From the NCBI RefSeq assembly GCF_025961835.1, contig NZ_JAOQOK010000001.1, positions 2,356,001-2,420,000 on the forward strand: DNA of 64,000 nucleotides, read 5' to 3'. The notes below the pieces were generated by a model, which worked only from the letters and a program-made list of their open reading frames with translations, had not been told where the DNA came from and searched no databases. The position numbers and the translations under genes are program-made. Source of the stretch: Sphingobium sp. B2D3C. GTDB lineage: Bacteria; Pseudomonadota; Alphaproteobacteria; Sphingomonadales; Sphingomonadaceae. Every line of letters begins with the position of its first letter. Within the stretch, counting starts at the first letter, position 1. Of the stretch, positions 52,244 through 60,449 are shown piece after piece.

Positions 52244-52271
52244 TTGCGTCACCATCCCCGGCACGGACCGT

Positions 52272-52661
52272 ATGACCACCCCCACCGACCTCCCCATCCG
52301 CGCCCGCCGGGCCGCCTTCAATCGCGCCATTGCTGATGGCGACGCCCAAGCCATTGACCCGATCCTGGGCAAGGACTGCGTGATGGTCACCGGCACGGAT
52401 AGCGCGGTCATCGCCGGGCGGGCCGCTCAGCTGAGAGTATGGCAGCGCGAGTTCGCCTCGCCCAGCCGGCTCGTCTATGAGCGCATCCCCGCCGCCATCA
52501 CCGTCTCGCCGGTCGAACCGATCGCGCTGGAGCAGGGGGAATGGCGCGGCGTTGGGCGGGAGCGTGGCGCGCTGGCGGCCTCGGGCGTTTACACCGCCAA
52601 GTGGCGCGAGGTCGCCGGGCAGTGGGTGATCGAGGCGGAGATTTTCGTCACGCTGGCCTGA
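52272..52661 (+). CDS. NTF2-like/DUF4440 (SnoaL-type) protein
   Basis: 129 residues from ATG 52272; the frame extends to 52218, where it would run into the yefM promoter. It has the small alpha+beta cone layout: helices at the start (IRARRAAFNRAIADGDAQAI), then a beta-sheet with SGVYTAKWREVAGQWVIEAEIFVTLA at the end, typical of DUF4440/ketosteroid-isomerase-like proteins. Catalytic residues are not clear, so binding or chaperone roles cannot be excluded. Divergent from yefM. Confidence 0.75.
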   Translation: MTTPTDLPIRARRAAFNRAIADGDAQAIDPILGKDCVMVTGTDSAVIAGRAAQLRVWQREFASPSRLVYERIPAAITVSPVEPIALEQGEWRGVGRERGALAASGVYTAKWREVAGQWVIEAEIFVTLA

Positions 52662-52765
52662 GCCGGGCGTCCGCTGCCCCGTACGCCGCGCACGGCTCTG
52701 TCCTCCTCGCCTGCCATGCGCTAGGGGATGGTTCCCCTTCCCCCACGCAACCCATAGGAGCCGGC

Positions 52766-53008
52766 ATGGCCGATCTGTATCTCAAGGCGCTGGAATCCGA
52801 GCGCAAGGCCCTGTGGGCGACCTGCCGCTTGAAAGGCCTGCCGCGCGACACGCCCGAGCGGGAGCGGATCGCGGCGATCGATGCGGACATTGCCGCGCAC
52901 AAGGCCAAGCAGGCCAGTGGCAAACAGGTTGGGGGGAAGCCAGCCGGTGCCAGGGCCCCCGCCAAATCTGCCGGCGCGAAGAAGGGCGGCGCGGGCAGCG
53001 CGCGCTAG
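52766..53008 (+). CDS. Small protein with Lys/Ala/Gly-rich basic tail
   Basis: 80 residues from ATG 52766 with an AGGAG ribosome binding site. The first about 45 residues are a charged helix (LYLKALESERKALWATCRLKGL..ERIAAIDADIAAHKAKQ), the rest is a basic Lys/Ala/Gly/Pro tail resembling histone H1-like or nucleoid-associated tails. No family is recognised; nucleic-acid binding is only a guess. Its stop overlaps the convergent DoxX-like gene by 4 bp. Confidence 0.6.
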   Translation: MADLYLKALESERKALWATCRLKGLPRDTPERERIAAIDADIAAHKAKQASGKQVGGKPAGARAPAKSAGAKKGGAGSAR

Positions 53009-53421
53009 GGCTTGCGCGCGGCCCCGGTCCGCCAGGGCCAGTCGGTCACGCCGCTCGCCCACTGCGCCCACCAGATGATCACCGGCTGCAGCGCCAGCCG
53101 GGGCGCATGATACCACCAGCCCAGATGCGTGTCGCCGATCGCGATATCATTCAGCGCATGGTTGAGGTTCGCCGGCCAGACGCACAGCGCATAGAGCGCG
53201 AGGCCGATGCCCGCCGCGCGGCGCAGCGGCGGGATCATGAGACCCAGCGCCCCGGCAAGCTCGGCAAGACCCGTCAGCATCACCACCTGCGCCGGCCAGG
53301 GCACCCAGTCCGGCGTGATGGCGATGAAGCCGGCCGGCGTGCGCAGATGCGCAGTACCGGCGACCAGATAGGCCGCCGCCAGCACCCACCGGGCGGCGCG
53401 TCGTCGCCAGGAGGTGGGCAT
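53005..53421 (-). CDS. DoxX-like membrane protein
   Basis: 138 residues from ATG 53421. Four hydrophobic helices (about 8-24, 43-63, 67-84 and 105-122) with the DoxX-type loop HLRTPAGFIAITPDWVPWPAQVVMLTGLAELAGALGLMIPP, read in pieces. Such proteins are small inner-membrane components of unclear, sometimes redox-linked, function. It is convergent with the basic-tail gene, and the 44-residue gene lies just upstream on the same strand. Confidence 0.8.
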   Translation of the reverse strand: MPTSWRRRAARWVLAAAYLVAGTAHLRTPAGFIAITPDWVPWPAQVVMLTGLAELAGALGLMIPPLRRAAGIGLALYALCVWPANLNHALNDIAIGDTHLGWWYHAPRLALQPVIIWWAQWASGVTDWPWRTGAARKP

Positions 53422-53434
53422 CGCGCGCCTGATC

Positions 53435-53569
53435 TTAGCTGTTCCGCATATTCTCCAGCCCCTTGACCACGCCGGTCTTCTGGCTGGGCTGGGACGCATT
53501 TTGCTTGGGCGGCTTTTCCGCCTTCGGCTTGCGGACTTCCTTGTTCGACTTTTTCTGGCCCTTGGCCAT
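53435..53569 (-). CDS. 44-residue basic protein, too short for usual gene calling
   Basis: Reading the minus strand from ATG 53569 gives 44 residues beginning MAKGQKKSNKEVRKPKAEKP, strongly basic and Pro/Gln-rich, ending GLENMRNS. A clear GAGAGGAA ribosome binding site lies upstream. I recall near-identical short proteins in many sphingomonads, so it is probably a real conserved gene. Function is unknown; the composition fits RNA or ribosome contact, which is inference. It is 13 bp upstream of the DoxX-like start. Confidence 0.8.
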   Translation of the reverse strand: MAKGQKKSNKEVRKPKAEKPPKQNASQPSQKTGVVKGLENMRNS

Positions 53570-53674
53570 TGGCGTTCCTCTCGGGGTCACGAGCGCATCA
53601 GCCCGCAGCGCGCATCCTACGCCTGTCGCCCTGCAAAAGCGCGTTTATTCGCGGATCGCCTGTCCGTCGGACGA

Positions 53675-53929
53675 TCACCCCCAGCGCACCGCCGCCATGC
53701 GCGTATCGAACGCAGCGCCCGGAACCGCTGCTGGAGCCGCCGTCGCACGGGCATCGGCCGCTTTCCAGGCCTTCTCATGGAAGAAGAACGCCACCGCGTT
53801 CACCGCTGGCTCGATGAGCGCGATGCCGCCAGCCATCGCCAGCGATCCGGTGAGCAGATATGCCACCGTGAACCCCACGGTCAGGTGAACGGCCAGATAG
53901 GTCAGCGTCTTGGTCAGGTCACGGGGCAT
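53675..53929 (-). CDS. DUF2061 family small membrane protein
   Basis: 84 residues from ATG 53929 (GAGGA upstream). The DUF2061 pattern is seen: KTLTYLAVHLTVGFTVAYLLTGSLAMAGGIALIEPAVNAVAFFFHEKAWK, read in parts, giving two transmembrane helices and a short C-terminal tail. The family has no assigned function. A longer frame to 53983 has no good ribosome binding site. Confidence 0.85.
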   Translation of the reverse strand: MPRDLTKTLTYLAVHLTVGFTVAYLLTGSLAMAGGIALIEPAVNAVAFFFHEKAWKAADARATAAPAAVPGAAFDTRMAAVRWG

Positions 53930-54137
53930 GGCAGTCCTCAATCTCATTCCGCGCGCCGGGCACGGCAGCGGGTGGCTGATCATTTATTGAGAACCACTCG
54001 CAAGTTCCAATCGATTGATCCGCTTACAGTGATGGATCGGGCGTGCGCTCCATCTCTCCCCGACCTGCCCGACCATGATAGCCCGCCCGCATCGCAAAGC
54101 GCTTGCCCGCAATGCATAGCGGGCGCAGAGGGGAGGC

Positions 54138-54593
54138 ATGATCGACGCCGTCACCCTCAACATCGTCCGGGCGCTGCCCCTGGCGCTGCTGCTCGCCGGT
54201 TGCCAGTCGCATGGCGATGAGCCCAATGTGCCGGGCAATCGCGACGATAATCGCCCTTATTCGGAGATTGCGGCGAACGAGACCGTGCGCTTCACGGGCA
54301 CTGAGCCGTTCTGGGGTGGTCAGGTCTCCGGCAAGACGCTGGTCTACGAAACGCCGGAGACGCCCAAGGGCGAGCGGATCGCGGTGGAGCGGTTCGATGG
54401 GCGCGGCGGCCTCTCATGGAGCGGGACGCTGAACGCGGCGCCCTTCACCATGACGCTGACGCCGGGCGATTGTTCGGACGGCATGTCCGACCGCACCTAT
54501 CCGTTCGTGGCCACGCTCCAGATCGGCGATGCGTTGCGCTCGGGCTGTGCCTGGTCCGATGCGCATCCTTTCAAGGGCGATGCGGCGCCCTGA
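54138..54593 (+). CDS. COG3650-type lipoprotein
   Basis: 151 residues with a signal peptide ending in the lipobox LAGC (Cys22). The mature part follows the COG3650 pattern: VRFTGTEPFWGGQVSGKTLVYETPE, a glycine-rich strand, TLTPGDCSDGMSDRTYPF and a final GCAWSDAHPF, with a pair of cysteines likely disulfide-linked. Such proteins are periplasmic lipoproteins of unknown role. Convergent with the transglutaminase gene. Confidence 0.8.
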   Translation: MIDAVTLNIVRALPLALLLAGCQSHGDEPNVPGNRDDNRPYSEIAANETVRFTGTEPFWGGQVSGKTLVYETPETPKGERIAVERFDGRGGLSWSGTLNAAPFTMTLTPGDCSDGMSDRTYPFVATLQIGDALRSGCAWSDAHPFKGDAAP

Positions 54594-54607
54594 GCCGGGC
54601 GCCGGCT

Positions 54608-55390
54608 TTATTGCTCGACCACCTCAACCTCGACCGTCTGACTGTTCATGATGACCGGGCCGAAGGAAGTCAGGAAGGCCACGTCGGCCGCATCCCGGCC
54701 GATGCCGATCTTGGCCATCTCCCCTTCCGTGGCCATGCCGGTCGCATCGACCAGATGCCAGCTGCCATCCAGGAAGACCTCGGCGACCGCGTGGAAATCC
54801 TGCGGGGTGACATTGGGCGCATAAACGCTGGCGAAGCGGGCGGGGATGCAGGAGGCGCGGGCGAGCGCGATCACCATATGGGCGAAATCGCGGCACACGC
54901 CCTGCCGGCGCACGAAGGTCTGCAGCGCCGTAGTTTCGGGCGTGCTCACGCCGGGCAGATAATGGAAATGTCCGCTGACATAATCCCGGATCGCGGCGAT
55001 GCGCTGTCCGCCCTGCAGATCGCCGAACGTCTCGCCAACGAAGCTGATGAACTGGCTGCCAGGGCAATAATGGGAATCGAGCAGATACTGCACGGCCTCG
55101 CCCGGCAGCATGTGCGGCGGCAGCGCTTCCAGCCCGCTCACATCGGCGAGCAGGCGGTGGATCTCCACCGTCGCATGATAATCCGCCTTCAGCTGCCCCT
55201 GCGCGCGCATCAGCACGCGCTCACCGATATGATCGTGCGCGGCGACACGGGCGAAATGATCGAGCACGCTCAGGTCCAGCCGGGCATCGGATACCGTCTG
55301 CTCGGGCAGGTGCGCCGCTTCGATATGGAGGATGAGATCGGTCGGCTGGGGCAGCGCATAATCGATCGCGGCATGGATACGCAGTTTCAT
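54608..55390 (-). CDS. Transglutaminase-like protein
   Basis: 260 residues from ATG 55390; the frame continues to 55630, but that part overlaps the upstream promoter region and has no family features. The N-terminal beta domain is followed by the transglutaminase core with catalytic Cys (RRQGVCRDFAHM), His (PQDFHAVAEVF) and Asp (VDATGM), the cysteine-protease triad. Members act as amidases, peptidases or cross-linkers; no signal peptide is visible here, so it is probably cytoplasmic. Divergent from the broken metallopeptidase gene. Confidence 0.9.
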   Translation of the reverse strand: MKLRIHAAIDYALPQPTDLILHIEAAHLPEQTVSDARLDLSVLDHFARVAAHDHIGERVLMRAQGQLKADYHATVEIHRLLADVSGLEALPPHMLPGEAVQYLLDSHYCPGSQFISFVGETFGDLQGGQRIAAIRDYVSGHFHYLPGVSTPETTALQTFVRRQGVCRDFAHMVIALARASCIPARFASVYAPNVTPQDFHAVAEVFLDGSWHLVDATGMATEGEMAKIGIGRDAADVAFLTSFGPVIMNSQTVEVEVVEQ

Positions 55391-55529
55391 CCCCGCGCAA
55401 CGTGCGGGCGGCATATTGGTGGCGGGGGGCGCTCTAAAAAAGACATTGTGCATCGCGGACAGCCTCATTTCACTCTTGTCGTCCCTCGCGCGCCTGCCTA
55501 GCGTCCGGCCGCGGGGGAGATGAATAGCA

Positions 55530-57110
55530 ATGCCGATCAAACTGTTAGCATGGGCCGCACTGTTCTTTGCGACCATGGCATCGCCTGCGCAGGCGGCTTG
55601 GCTGGAAGCCTCCAGCGAGAATTTCGTCATCTATGCCGATCAGAAACCGGAGGAGATCAAGCAATTCTCCGACCAGCTCGAACGCTTCCACCATGCCATG
55701 GGCTATGTGCTCTCGGTTGAGATGGAGCCGCCCAGCCCGTCCAACCGCGTGACCGTCTAGGTCGTGCGCAGCGACAAGGACGTGCGCAGGCTACAGGGCG
55801 GCAAGAGCCAATCTACATACGCCTTCTATGTACCGCGCGCTGGCGATGCCTTCGCCATTGTCCCGCGGGTGAAGACGAGCAACAGTCTGCTCGATATGCC
55901 GATGATCGCGCTGCTGCACGAATATGCGCACCACTACCTTATCTCAACCAGCAGCTTCGGCACACCGCGATGGTTTTCGGAAGGGGCCGCAGAGTTCTTC
56001 GCCTCCGCCCAGTTCCGCAAGAATGGCAATGTGGGGCTCGGCATGCCTGCGCGCCACCGGGCAGGCGAGCTTATCTATGGCGACTTCATTCCCGTCGAGC
56101 AAATCCTGGAGGCGGGACGCTATCGCGACAAATCTGCGTCGCGCGGCACTTCCTTTTACGGGCGGAGTTGGCTGCTTTTTCATTATCTGACCTTCAGCAA
56201 GGATCGGCCAGGGCAGCTGGCCACCTATCAGCGCCTGCTGCGCAGCGGCAAAAGCCTCACGGACGCGGCGACAAGCGCCTTTGGCGATCTCAACGCCCTG
56301 CAGCGCGATCTAAACCAATATCTGGGCAAGAGCCGGATGACCTATCTGGAACTACCTGCTGCCGCCCTTAAGCCCGGCCCCGTCTCGGTCCGCGCGCTGA
56401 GCGAGGGCGAAGCGGCGGCCATGCCGCTGCGGATCGAGCTCAAGAACCGCCCCTCGCCTGAAGAACTGGAGACGCTGGTGGCGGACTTGCGCGCTCTTGC
56501 GCCGCGCTATCCCAACGATGCGGCGCTGCACGCCACGCTGGCCGAAGCCGAGCTGGAAGCGGGCAATGAAGATGCCGCCCTCGCCGCTGCCAACACCGCC
56601 CTCGCGCTCGATGACCGGCAGGTGAGCGCCTATCTGACGAAAGGAAAGGCGCTGTTCCGCAAAGCGGAATCCGCCCCGGACGCCAGCGCGGCCTATGCCG
56701 AAGCGCGACGCCCGTTCATCGAGCTCAACAGGGTCGAGAATAATCATCCCCTGCCCCTGCAATATTTCTACCGCAGCTTCCTTGAGCAGGGCCGGCGCCC
56801 GACGGAGAATGCGGTGGCCGGGCTGGAGCGCGCTGTGGTGCTGGCGCCGTTCGACCAAAATCTCCGCACGATGCTGGTGATGCAGCTGCTGCGGGACCAG
56901 CGCTATGATGACGCGCTGATCAACCTCGGCCCGCTAGCGTTCGATCCGCACGGCGGCCCCAGCGCGATGTGGGCACAGGGCCTGCGCGATCGCATCGAGG
57001 CGCATGACCGCAGCCAGCCGCTCGATGTGGACGCCCTGCTGCAGGACCTCGCAGCGGCGCAGGCCGAGGATGCCGGCGATGAGGGCGGCGAGAACATCAG
57101 GGGAAATTGA
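55530..57110 (+). pseudogene. Gluzincin-type metallopeptidase (DUF1570-like) with TPR tail, interrupted by an in-frame amber codon
   Basis: A single frame of 527 codons holds one TAG at 55758-55760 (codon 77) and no frameshift. Before it are a GGGGGAGA ribosome binding site, a signal peptide (cleaved near PAQA, residue 22) and a short N domain. After it comes the zinc motif HEYAH (about residues 130-134), a likely third ligand Glu in FSEGAAEFFA, and a helical TPR-like C-terminal half (about 300-500). Normal codon use continues after the stop, so the loss is recent or the stop is read through; a sequencing error is also possible. GTG 55764 could restart translation but would lack the signal peptide. 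Confidence 0.85.
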
Positions 57111-57121
57111 GCCCCCTCACC

Positions 57122-57264
57122 GTCACCCCGGGCTTGACCCGGGGTCCAGCTTTTCTTTCGCACGCATCGCCAAATACATTGCGGCTTTCCGTGTTCGGAC
57201 GTTTCAAGCGGCACGCCTTCTTCGCAAGAAGGCCAGCTGGACCCCGGGCCAAGCCCAGGGGTGA
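57122..57264. repeat. Pair of inverted REP-like palindromes (REPIN-like)
   Basis: The left copy (57122-57151, GTCACCCCGGGCTTGACCCGGGGTCC) and right copy (57232-57264, its inverted form with one inserted base) enclose about 80 bp. A small second hairpin (CTTCTTCGCAAGAAG) lies inside. The family is the one flanking the GIY-YIG gene. It follows the broken peptidase gene immediately and may end its transcript. Confidence 0.88.
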
Positions 57265-57536
57265 CGATCGGGAAATGCGGCAGCGGCGCCGCCGCCCCTT
57301 CATTGTTTCCCGATTCGCAGCGTCACGCCACTCGCAAATGTAGCGTCTTATAAACGCTCATCGTAGTTAATGACCCCATTTGGATCATTAACTAGTTCTC
57401 TTAAAACTTCCCCTCAGAATTTCCTGATTATTTTGCGATAATCGAAGTTAACGAGCGTCCAATCGTAGTTAATACCATTTTGTATCGAGAAGTATTCCTT
57501 CACACCGGCTTCAGGACTTTTGAAGGGAACATCGCC
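57265..57536. promoter_or_regulatory. AT-rich upstream region of the PEP-CTERM gene with repeated motifs
   Basis: This leader is much richer in A/T than the surroundings. It contains an inverted repeat GTTAATGA/TCATTAAC (57366-57373 and 57385-57392) and a direct repeat CGTAGTTAAT (57362-57371 and 57464-57473), the second copy about 65 bp before the GTG start. These look like binding sites of one regulator. No sigma-54 box was recognised. Confidence 0.5.
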
Positions 57537-58232
57537 GTGAAGAAAACGCTTATCGCTCTCGCTGCCGGTGCAGCCGCTATCGCCTCCGCAACTGCCGCGA
57601 ACGCGAGCACCTTCGTCATCAACAACCTCTCGACGCAGTATAGCAGCCCGAGCGGCGAGGTGAGCATTGGTTCGTCGTGGTGGAACACCACCTCCTACAG
57701 CGGCTCGTTCTCGCCCCAGAATATCTCCGGCACGTGGGACGGCAAGGCGGTCAGCTTCCTGGCTTACTGTCTCGAAGTCACCCAGGACTCGAGCACCGGC
57801 ACGTTCAATGTCGTGTCGCTGAGCGATTATCTGGGCGGCTCTCTTTATAACGACGTCGCCGCGCTGGTGAGCAATTATGCCGGTGGCGACAAGACTCAGT
57901 CCGCTGCCCTGCAACTGGCGCTTTGGGAGACTCGCTACGAAACGAGCAACTCGAAGAACCTGGGAGCGGGTAACTTCGAGCTCGAATGGGCGAGCCAAGG
58001 CGAGTCCGCGCTGATCAACACCGCCAATTCCCACCTTGCCAACAAGGGCACGATTAACAGCAATCTGGATTTCTGGGTCGCGACCAACAGCAGCAAGCAG
58101 GATCTGCTGTTCTACACCGTCAAGCCCGCCGTGCCGGAGCCGGCCACCTGGGCGATGATGATCATTGGTTTCGCTGCGATCGGCCGCACGCTGCGCGCAC
58201 GCCGCCCCAACATGGCGATCAGCTTCAGCTAA
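57537..58232 (+). CDS. PEPxxWA-CTERM sorting domain protein
   Basis: 231 residues from GTG 57537 with an AAGGGAA ribosome binding site. A signal peptide (cleavage near ANA, residue 25) is followed by a Ser/Thr/Asn-rich exported domain. The C-terminal sorting signal is VPEPATWAMMIIGFAAIGRTLRARR: the PEPxxWA box, a hydrophobic helix and a basic end. Such proteins are processed by an exosortase during export to the surface or extracellular matrix; no exosortase gene is in the window. An internal AYCLEV Cys is the only cysteine of note. Function unknown. Confidence 0.9.
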   Translation: MKKTLIALAAGAAAIASATAANASTFVINNLSTQYSSPSGEVSIGSSWWNTTSYSGSFSPQNISGTWDGKAVSFLAYCLEVTQDSSTGTFNVVSLSDYLGGSLYNDVAALVSNYAGGDKTQSAALQLALWETRYETSNSKNLGAGNFELEWASQGESALINTANSHLANKGTINSNLDFWVATNSSKQDLLFYTVKPAVPEPATWAMMIIGFAAIGRTLRARRPNMAISFS

Positions 58233-58256
58233 GCACAGCCTTTACGATGTGGGAGC

Positions 58257-58286
58257 GGGAGCCTCGTGTCTGCGGACACGGGGCTC
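58257..58286. terminator. Hairpin between convergent genes
   Basis: GGAGCCTCGTGTC and GACACGGGGCTCC pair over 13 positions (one G-T) around a TGCG loop, 24 bp after the PEP-CTERM stop. T-run support is weak, so it may be a bidirectional terminator for the PEP-CTERM gene and the dehydrogenase gene. Confidence 0.55.
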
Positions 58287-58322
58287 CTTGCTGTGCGGCC
58301 AGCGCGCGCCCCGAAAGGCCTT

Positions 58323-59192
58323 TCACCGCGTCGGCACGGGCTCGTCGCCGGCATAATCGTAGAAGCCCCTGCCCGTCTTGCGCCCCAGCCAGCCGGCTTC
58401 GACATATTTGACGAGCAGCGGCGCCGGCCGGAATTTGGGATCGCCCGTCGTGTCCTGCAGTACATTGCAGATCTCCAGACAGGTATCGAGGCCAACGAAA
58501 TCAGCCAGGGTCAGCGGACCCATGGGATGGTTGAGGCCCAGTTTGATCGCGCTATCGATGTCTCTCACGCTGGCCACGCCCTCGCCGAGCGCGAAGATCG
58601 CCTCGTTCAGCATCGGCAGCAGGATGCGGTTGACGATGAACCCCGGCGCGTCGAACGCATGGACGACCTCCTTGCCCAGCGCCTGCGCATAGGCCTCCAC
58701 CGCCTGCACCGTCTCCGGCGAGGTGGCGAGGCCGCGAATGACCTCCACCAGCGCCATCACCGGCACGGGATTGAAGAAATGCACGCCGATGAACCGCGCC
58801 GGATCGGGCGCCGCCTGCGCGAGCCGCGTGATCGGAATGGACGAGGTGTTGGTTGCAAGGATCGCATCCGGCGCCAGGACCGCGCCCACCTCCGCGAAGA
58901 TGGCGCGCTTGATGTCCTCCCGCTCGGTCGCGGCCTCGATCACCAGATCGCACCGGGCGACCTCATCGAGCGCCACCACGGGCGTGATCCGTGCCAGCGC
59001 CGCCTGCGCATCCGCCTGCTCCAGCTTGCCATTCTCCACGGCGCGCGCGAGTCGCTTCTCGATCCCGGCCTTGCCCTTGTCCGCACGCGCGAGATCGATA
59101 TCACGCAGCAGCACATCCATGCCGGCCTGAGCGCTCACCTGCGCAATGCCCGCGCCCATCTGGCCGGCGCCGATCACAGCGATTCTGCGCAT
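58323..59192 (-). CDS. 3-hydroxybutyryl/3-hydroxyacyl-CoA dehydrogenase
   Basis: 289 residues from ATG 59192 (GAAAGGAC upstream). The NAD motif VIGAGQMGAGIAQVSAQAG opens the protein; the catalytic His is in GVHFFNPVPVMALVEV with the paired Glu, and the C-terminal helical domain contains FIVNRILLPMLNEAIF and GPLTLADFVGLD. It oxidises L-3-hydroxybutyryl-CoA or reduces acetoacetyl-CoA, in beta-oxidation or polyhydroxyalkanoate metabolism. It stands alone, convergent with the PEP-CTERM gene and divergent from the DUF1176 gene. Confidence 0.93.
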   Translation of the reverse strand: MRRIAVIGAGQMGAGIAQVSAQAGMDVLLRDIDLARADKGKAGIEKRLARAVENGKLEQADAQAALARITPVVALDEVARCDLVIEAATEREDIKRAIFAEVGAVLAPDAILATNTSSIPITRLAQAAPDPARFIGVHFFNPVPVMALVEVIRGLATSPETVQAVEAYAQALGKEVVHAFDAPGFIVNRILLPMLNEAIFALGEGVASVRDIDSAIKLGLNHPMGPLTLADFVGLDTCLEICNVLQDTTGDPKFRPAPLLVKYVEAGWLGRKTGRGFYDYAGDEPVPTR

Positions 59193-59287
59193 ATCTGTGT
59201 CCTTTCGATCCACTTGGCCCGGCTTGCTGACCACGGGCTGTCGCAACACATGCAGCTTGGCGCTACACCATTGGCTTCAAGTGCATT

Positions 59288-60430
59288 ATGACTGGCGGAA
59301 TGACAAGGATTTCACGGCTTCTGCGCATGGGCGCGCTGGCTCTCACGGGCCTGGCCACGGTCGCGCCCGCTGCCCCGCCGCGCGGCGAGCAGACGTCGGG
59401 GTCTGTCCTCTCGACCGCGCCCGTTGTGGCAGAACCGGTGCTGGGTCGTCTGCGTGTTTTCGATAACTGGGCCGTGGGCTGCGACAATCGCCTGTCCTGC
59501 AGTGCGGTATCGCTGAATCCGGAAGGGGTGGATACGCCCAACCGGCTGCTGGTCCTCATTCACCGCGATGGCGGCCCCGCAGGCGCCACCAGCCTGCGCG
59601 TGCTGCTGGCCGATCGGCTGCGCGACCGGGTCGATTTCATGATCGATGGCACGCGCCGCGTGCGGCAGAAAGTCGATGGCGACACGATTGCGCTGGATGG
59701 CCAGACCGCGTTGGAGGTCGTGCGGTCCATGGGCTCCAGCTATGTGTTCGAGCTGTACGATCGCAACCGGACGGTCATCGGCGCCCCGTCGCTGCAAGGC
59801 GTCGCAGCGGCACTGCGCTATATGGATGAGCAGCAGGGCCGCATCGGCAGCCGCGGCGCGCTGGCCGCCATCGGTGATGGCCCTGCGGACATGGCGCGCG
59901 CCCTGCCGGCCGACCCCGTGCTGCCCAAGACGATCCCGCTCCTCGCCGATGTGGCGACGCCTGCGCTCACGGCGCAAGAGCAAGCCACCGCCCAGCGTCT
60001 GGCGCAGTGCGAGAGTGGACTGGAGAGCAGTCGCCAGCCCGATCTCCATACGCTCGACGCGGGGCATGTCCTGCTGCTGCTGCCCTGCGATGCGGGCGCA
60101 TATAATGTGAGCGCCGTCCCGCTGATCGCGAGCGGCGAGCCCGGCAACCGGACAATCGCCTTCGCCCCGTTCGATCATCTCCCTGGCTTCACCGGCGATG
60201 CCAGCGCCCCGCCGCTGATCATGAACGCCCGCTGGAATCCTTCGCGGGGTGAGCTTTCCAGCTTCGCCAAGGGCCGGGGCCTTGGCGACTGCGGCACGGC
60301 AGAGACCTACCGCTGGGATGGCACCCGCTTCCGGCTGACGGAAGCTCGCTCCATGCCGGTCTGCCGGGGCGCCTGGGAATGGCCGGTGCTGTTCTCGCTG
60401 AAGGAAGAGACCGCAACGGGACGGCCGTAG
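59288..60430 (+). CDS. DUF1176 family exported protein
   Basis: 380 residues with an N-terminal signal peptide (MGALALTGLATVAPAAPP). The family marks are FDNWAVGCDNRLSCSAVSL near residue 60 and the C-terminal GRGLGDCGTAETYRWDGTRFRLTEARSMPVCRGAWEWPVLF, read in parts, with conserved cysteines likely in disulfides. DUF1176 proteins are periplasmic and of unknown function. ATG 59300 is an alternative start. Convergent with the MarR gene. Confidence 0.88.
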   Translation: MTGGMTRISRLLRMGALALTGLATVAPAAPPRGEQTSGSVLSTAPVVAEPVLGRLRVFDNWAVGCDNRLSCSAVSLNPEGVDTPNRLLVLIHRDGGPAGATSLRVLLADRLRDRVDFMIDGTRRVRQKVDGDTIALDGQTALEVVRSMGSSYVFELYDRNRTVIGAPSLQGVAAALRYMDEQQGRIGSRGALAAIGDGPADMARALPADPVLPKTIPLLADVATPALTAQEQATAQRLAQCESGLESSRQPDLHTLDAGHVLLLLPCDAGAYNVSAVPLIASGEPGNRTIAFAPFDHLPGFTGDASAPPLIMNARWNPSRGELSSFAKGRGLGDCGTAETYRWDGTRFRLTEARSMPVCRGAWEWPVLFSLKEETATGRP

Positions 60431-60449
60431 CCGGCTGCATGACCGCGCC

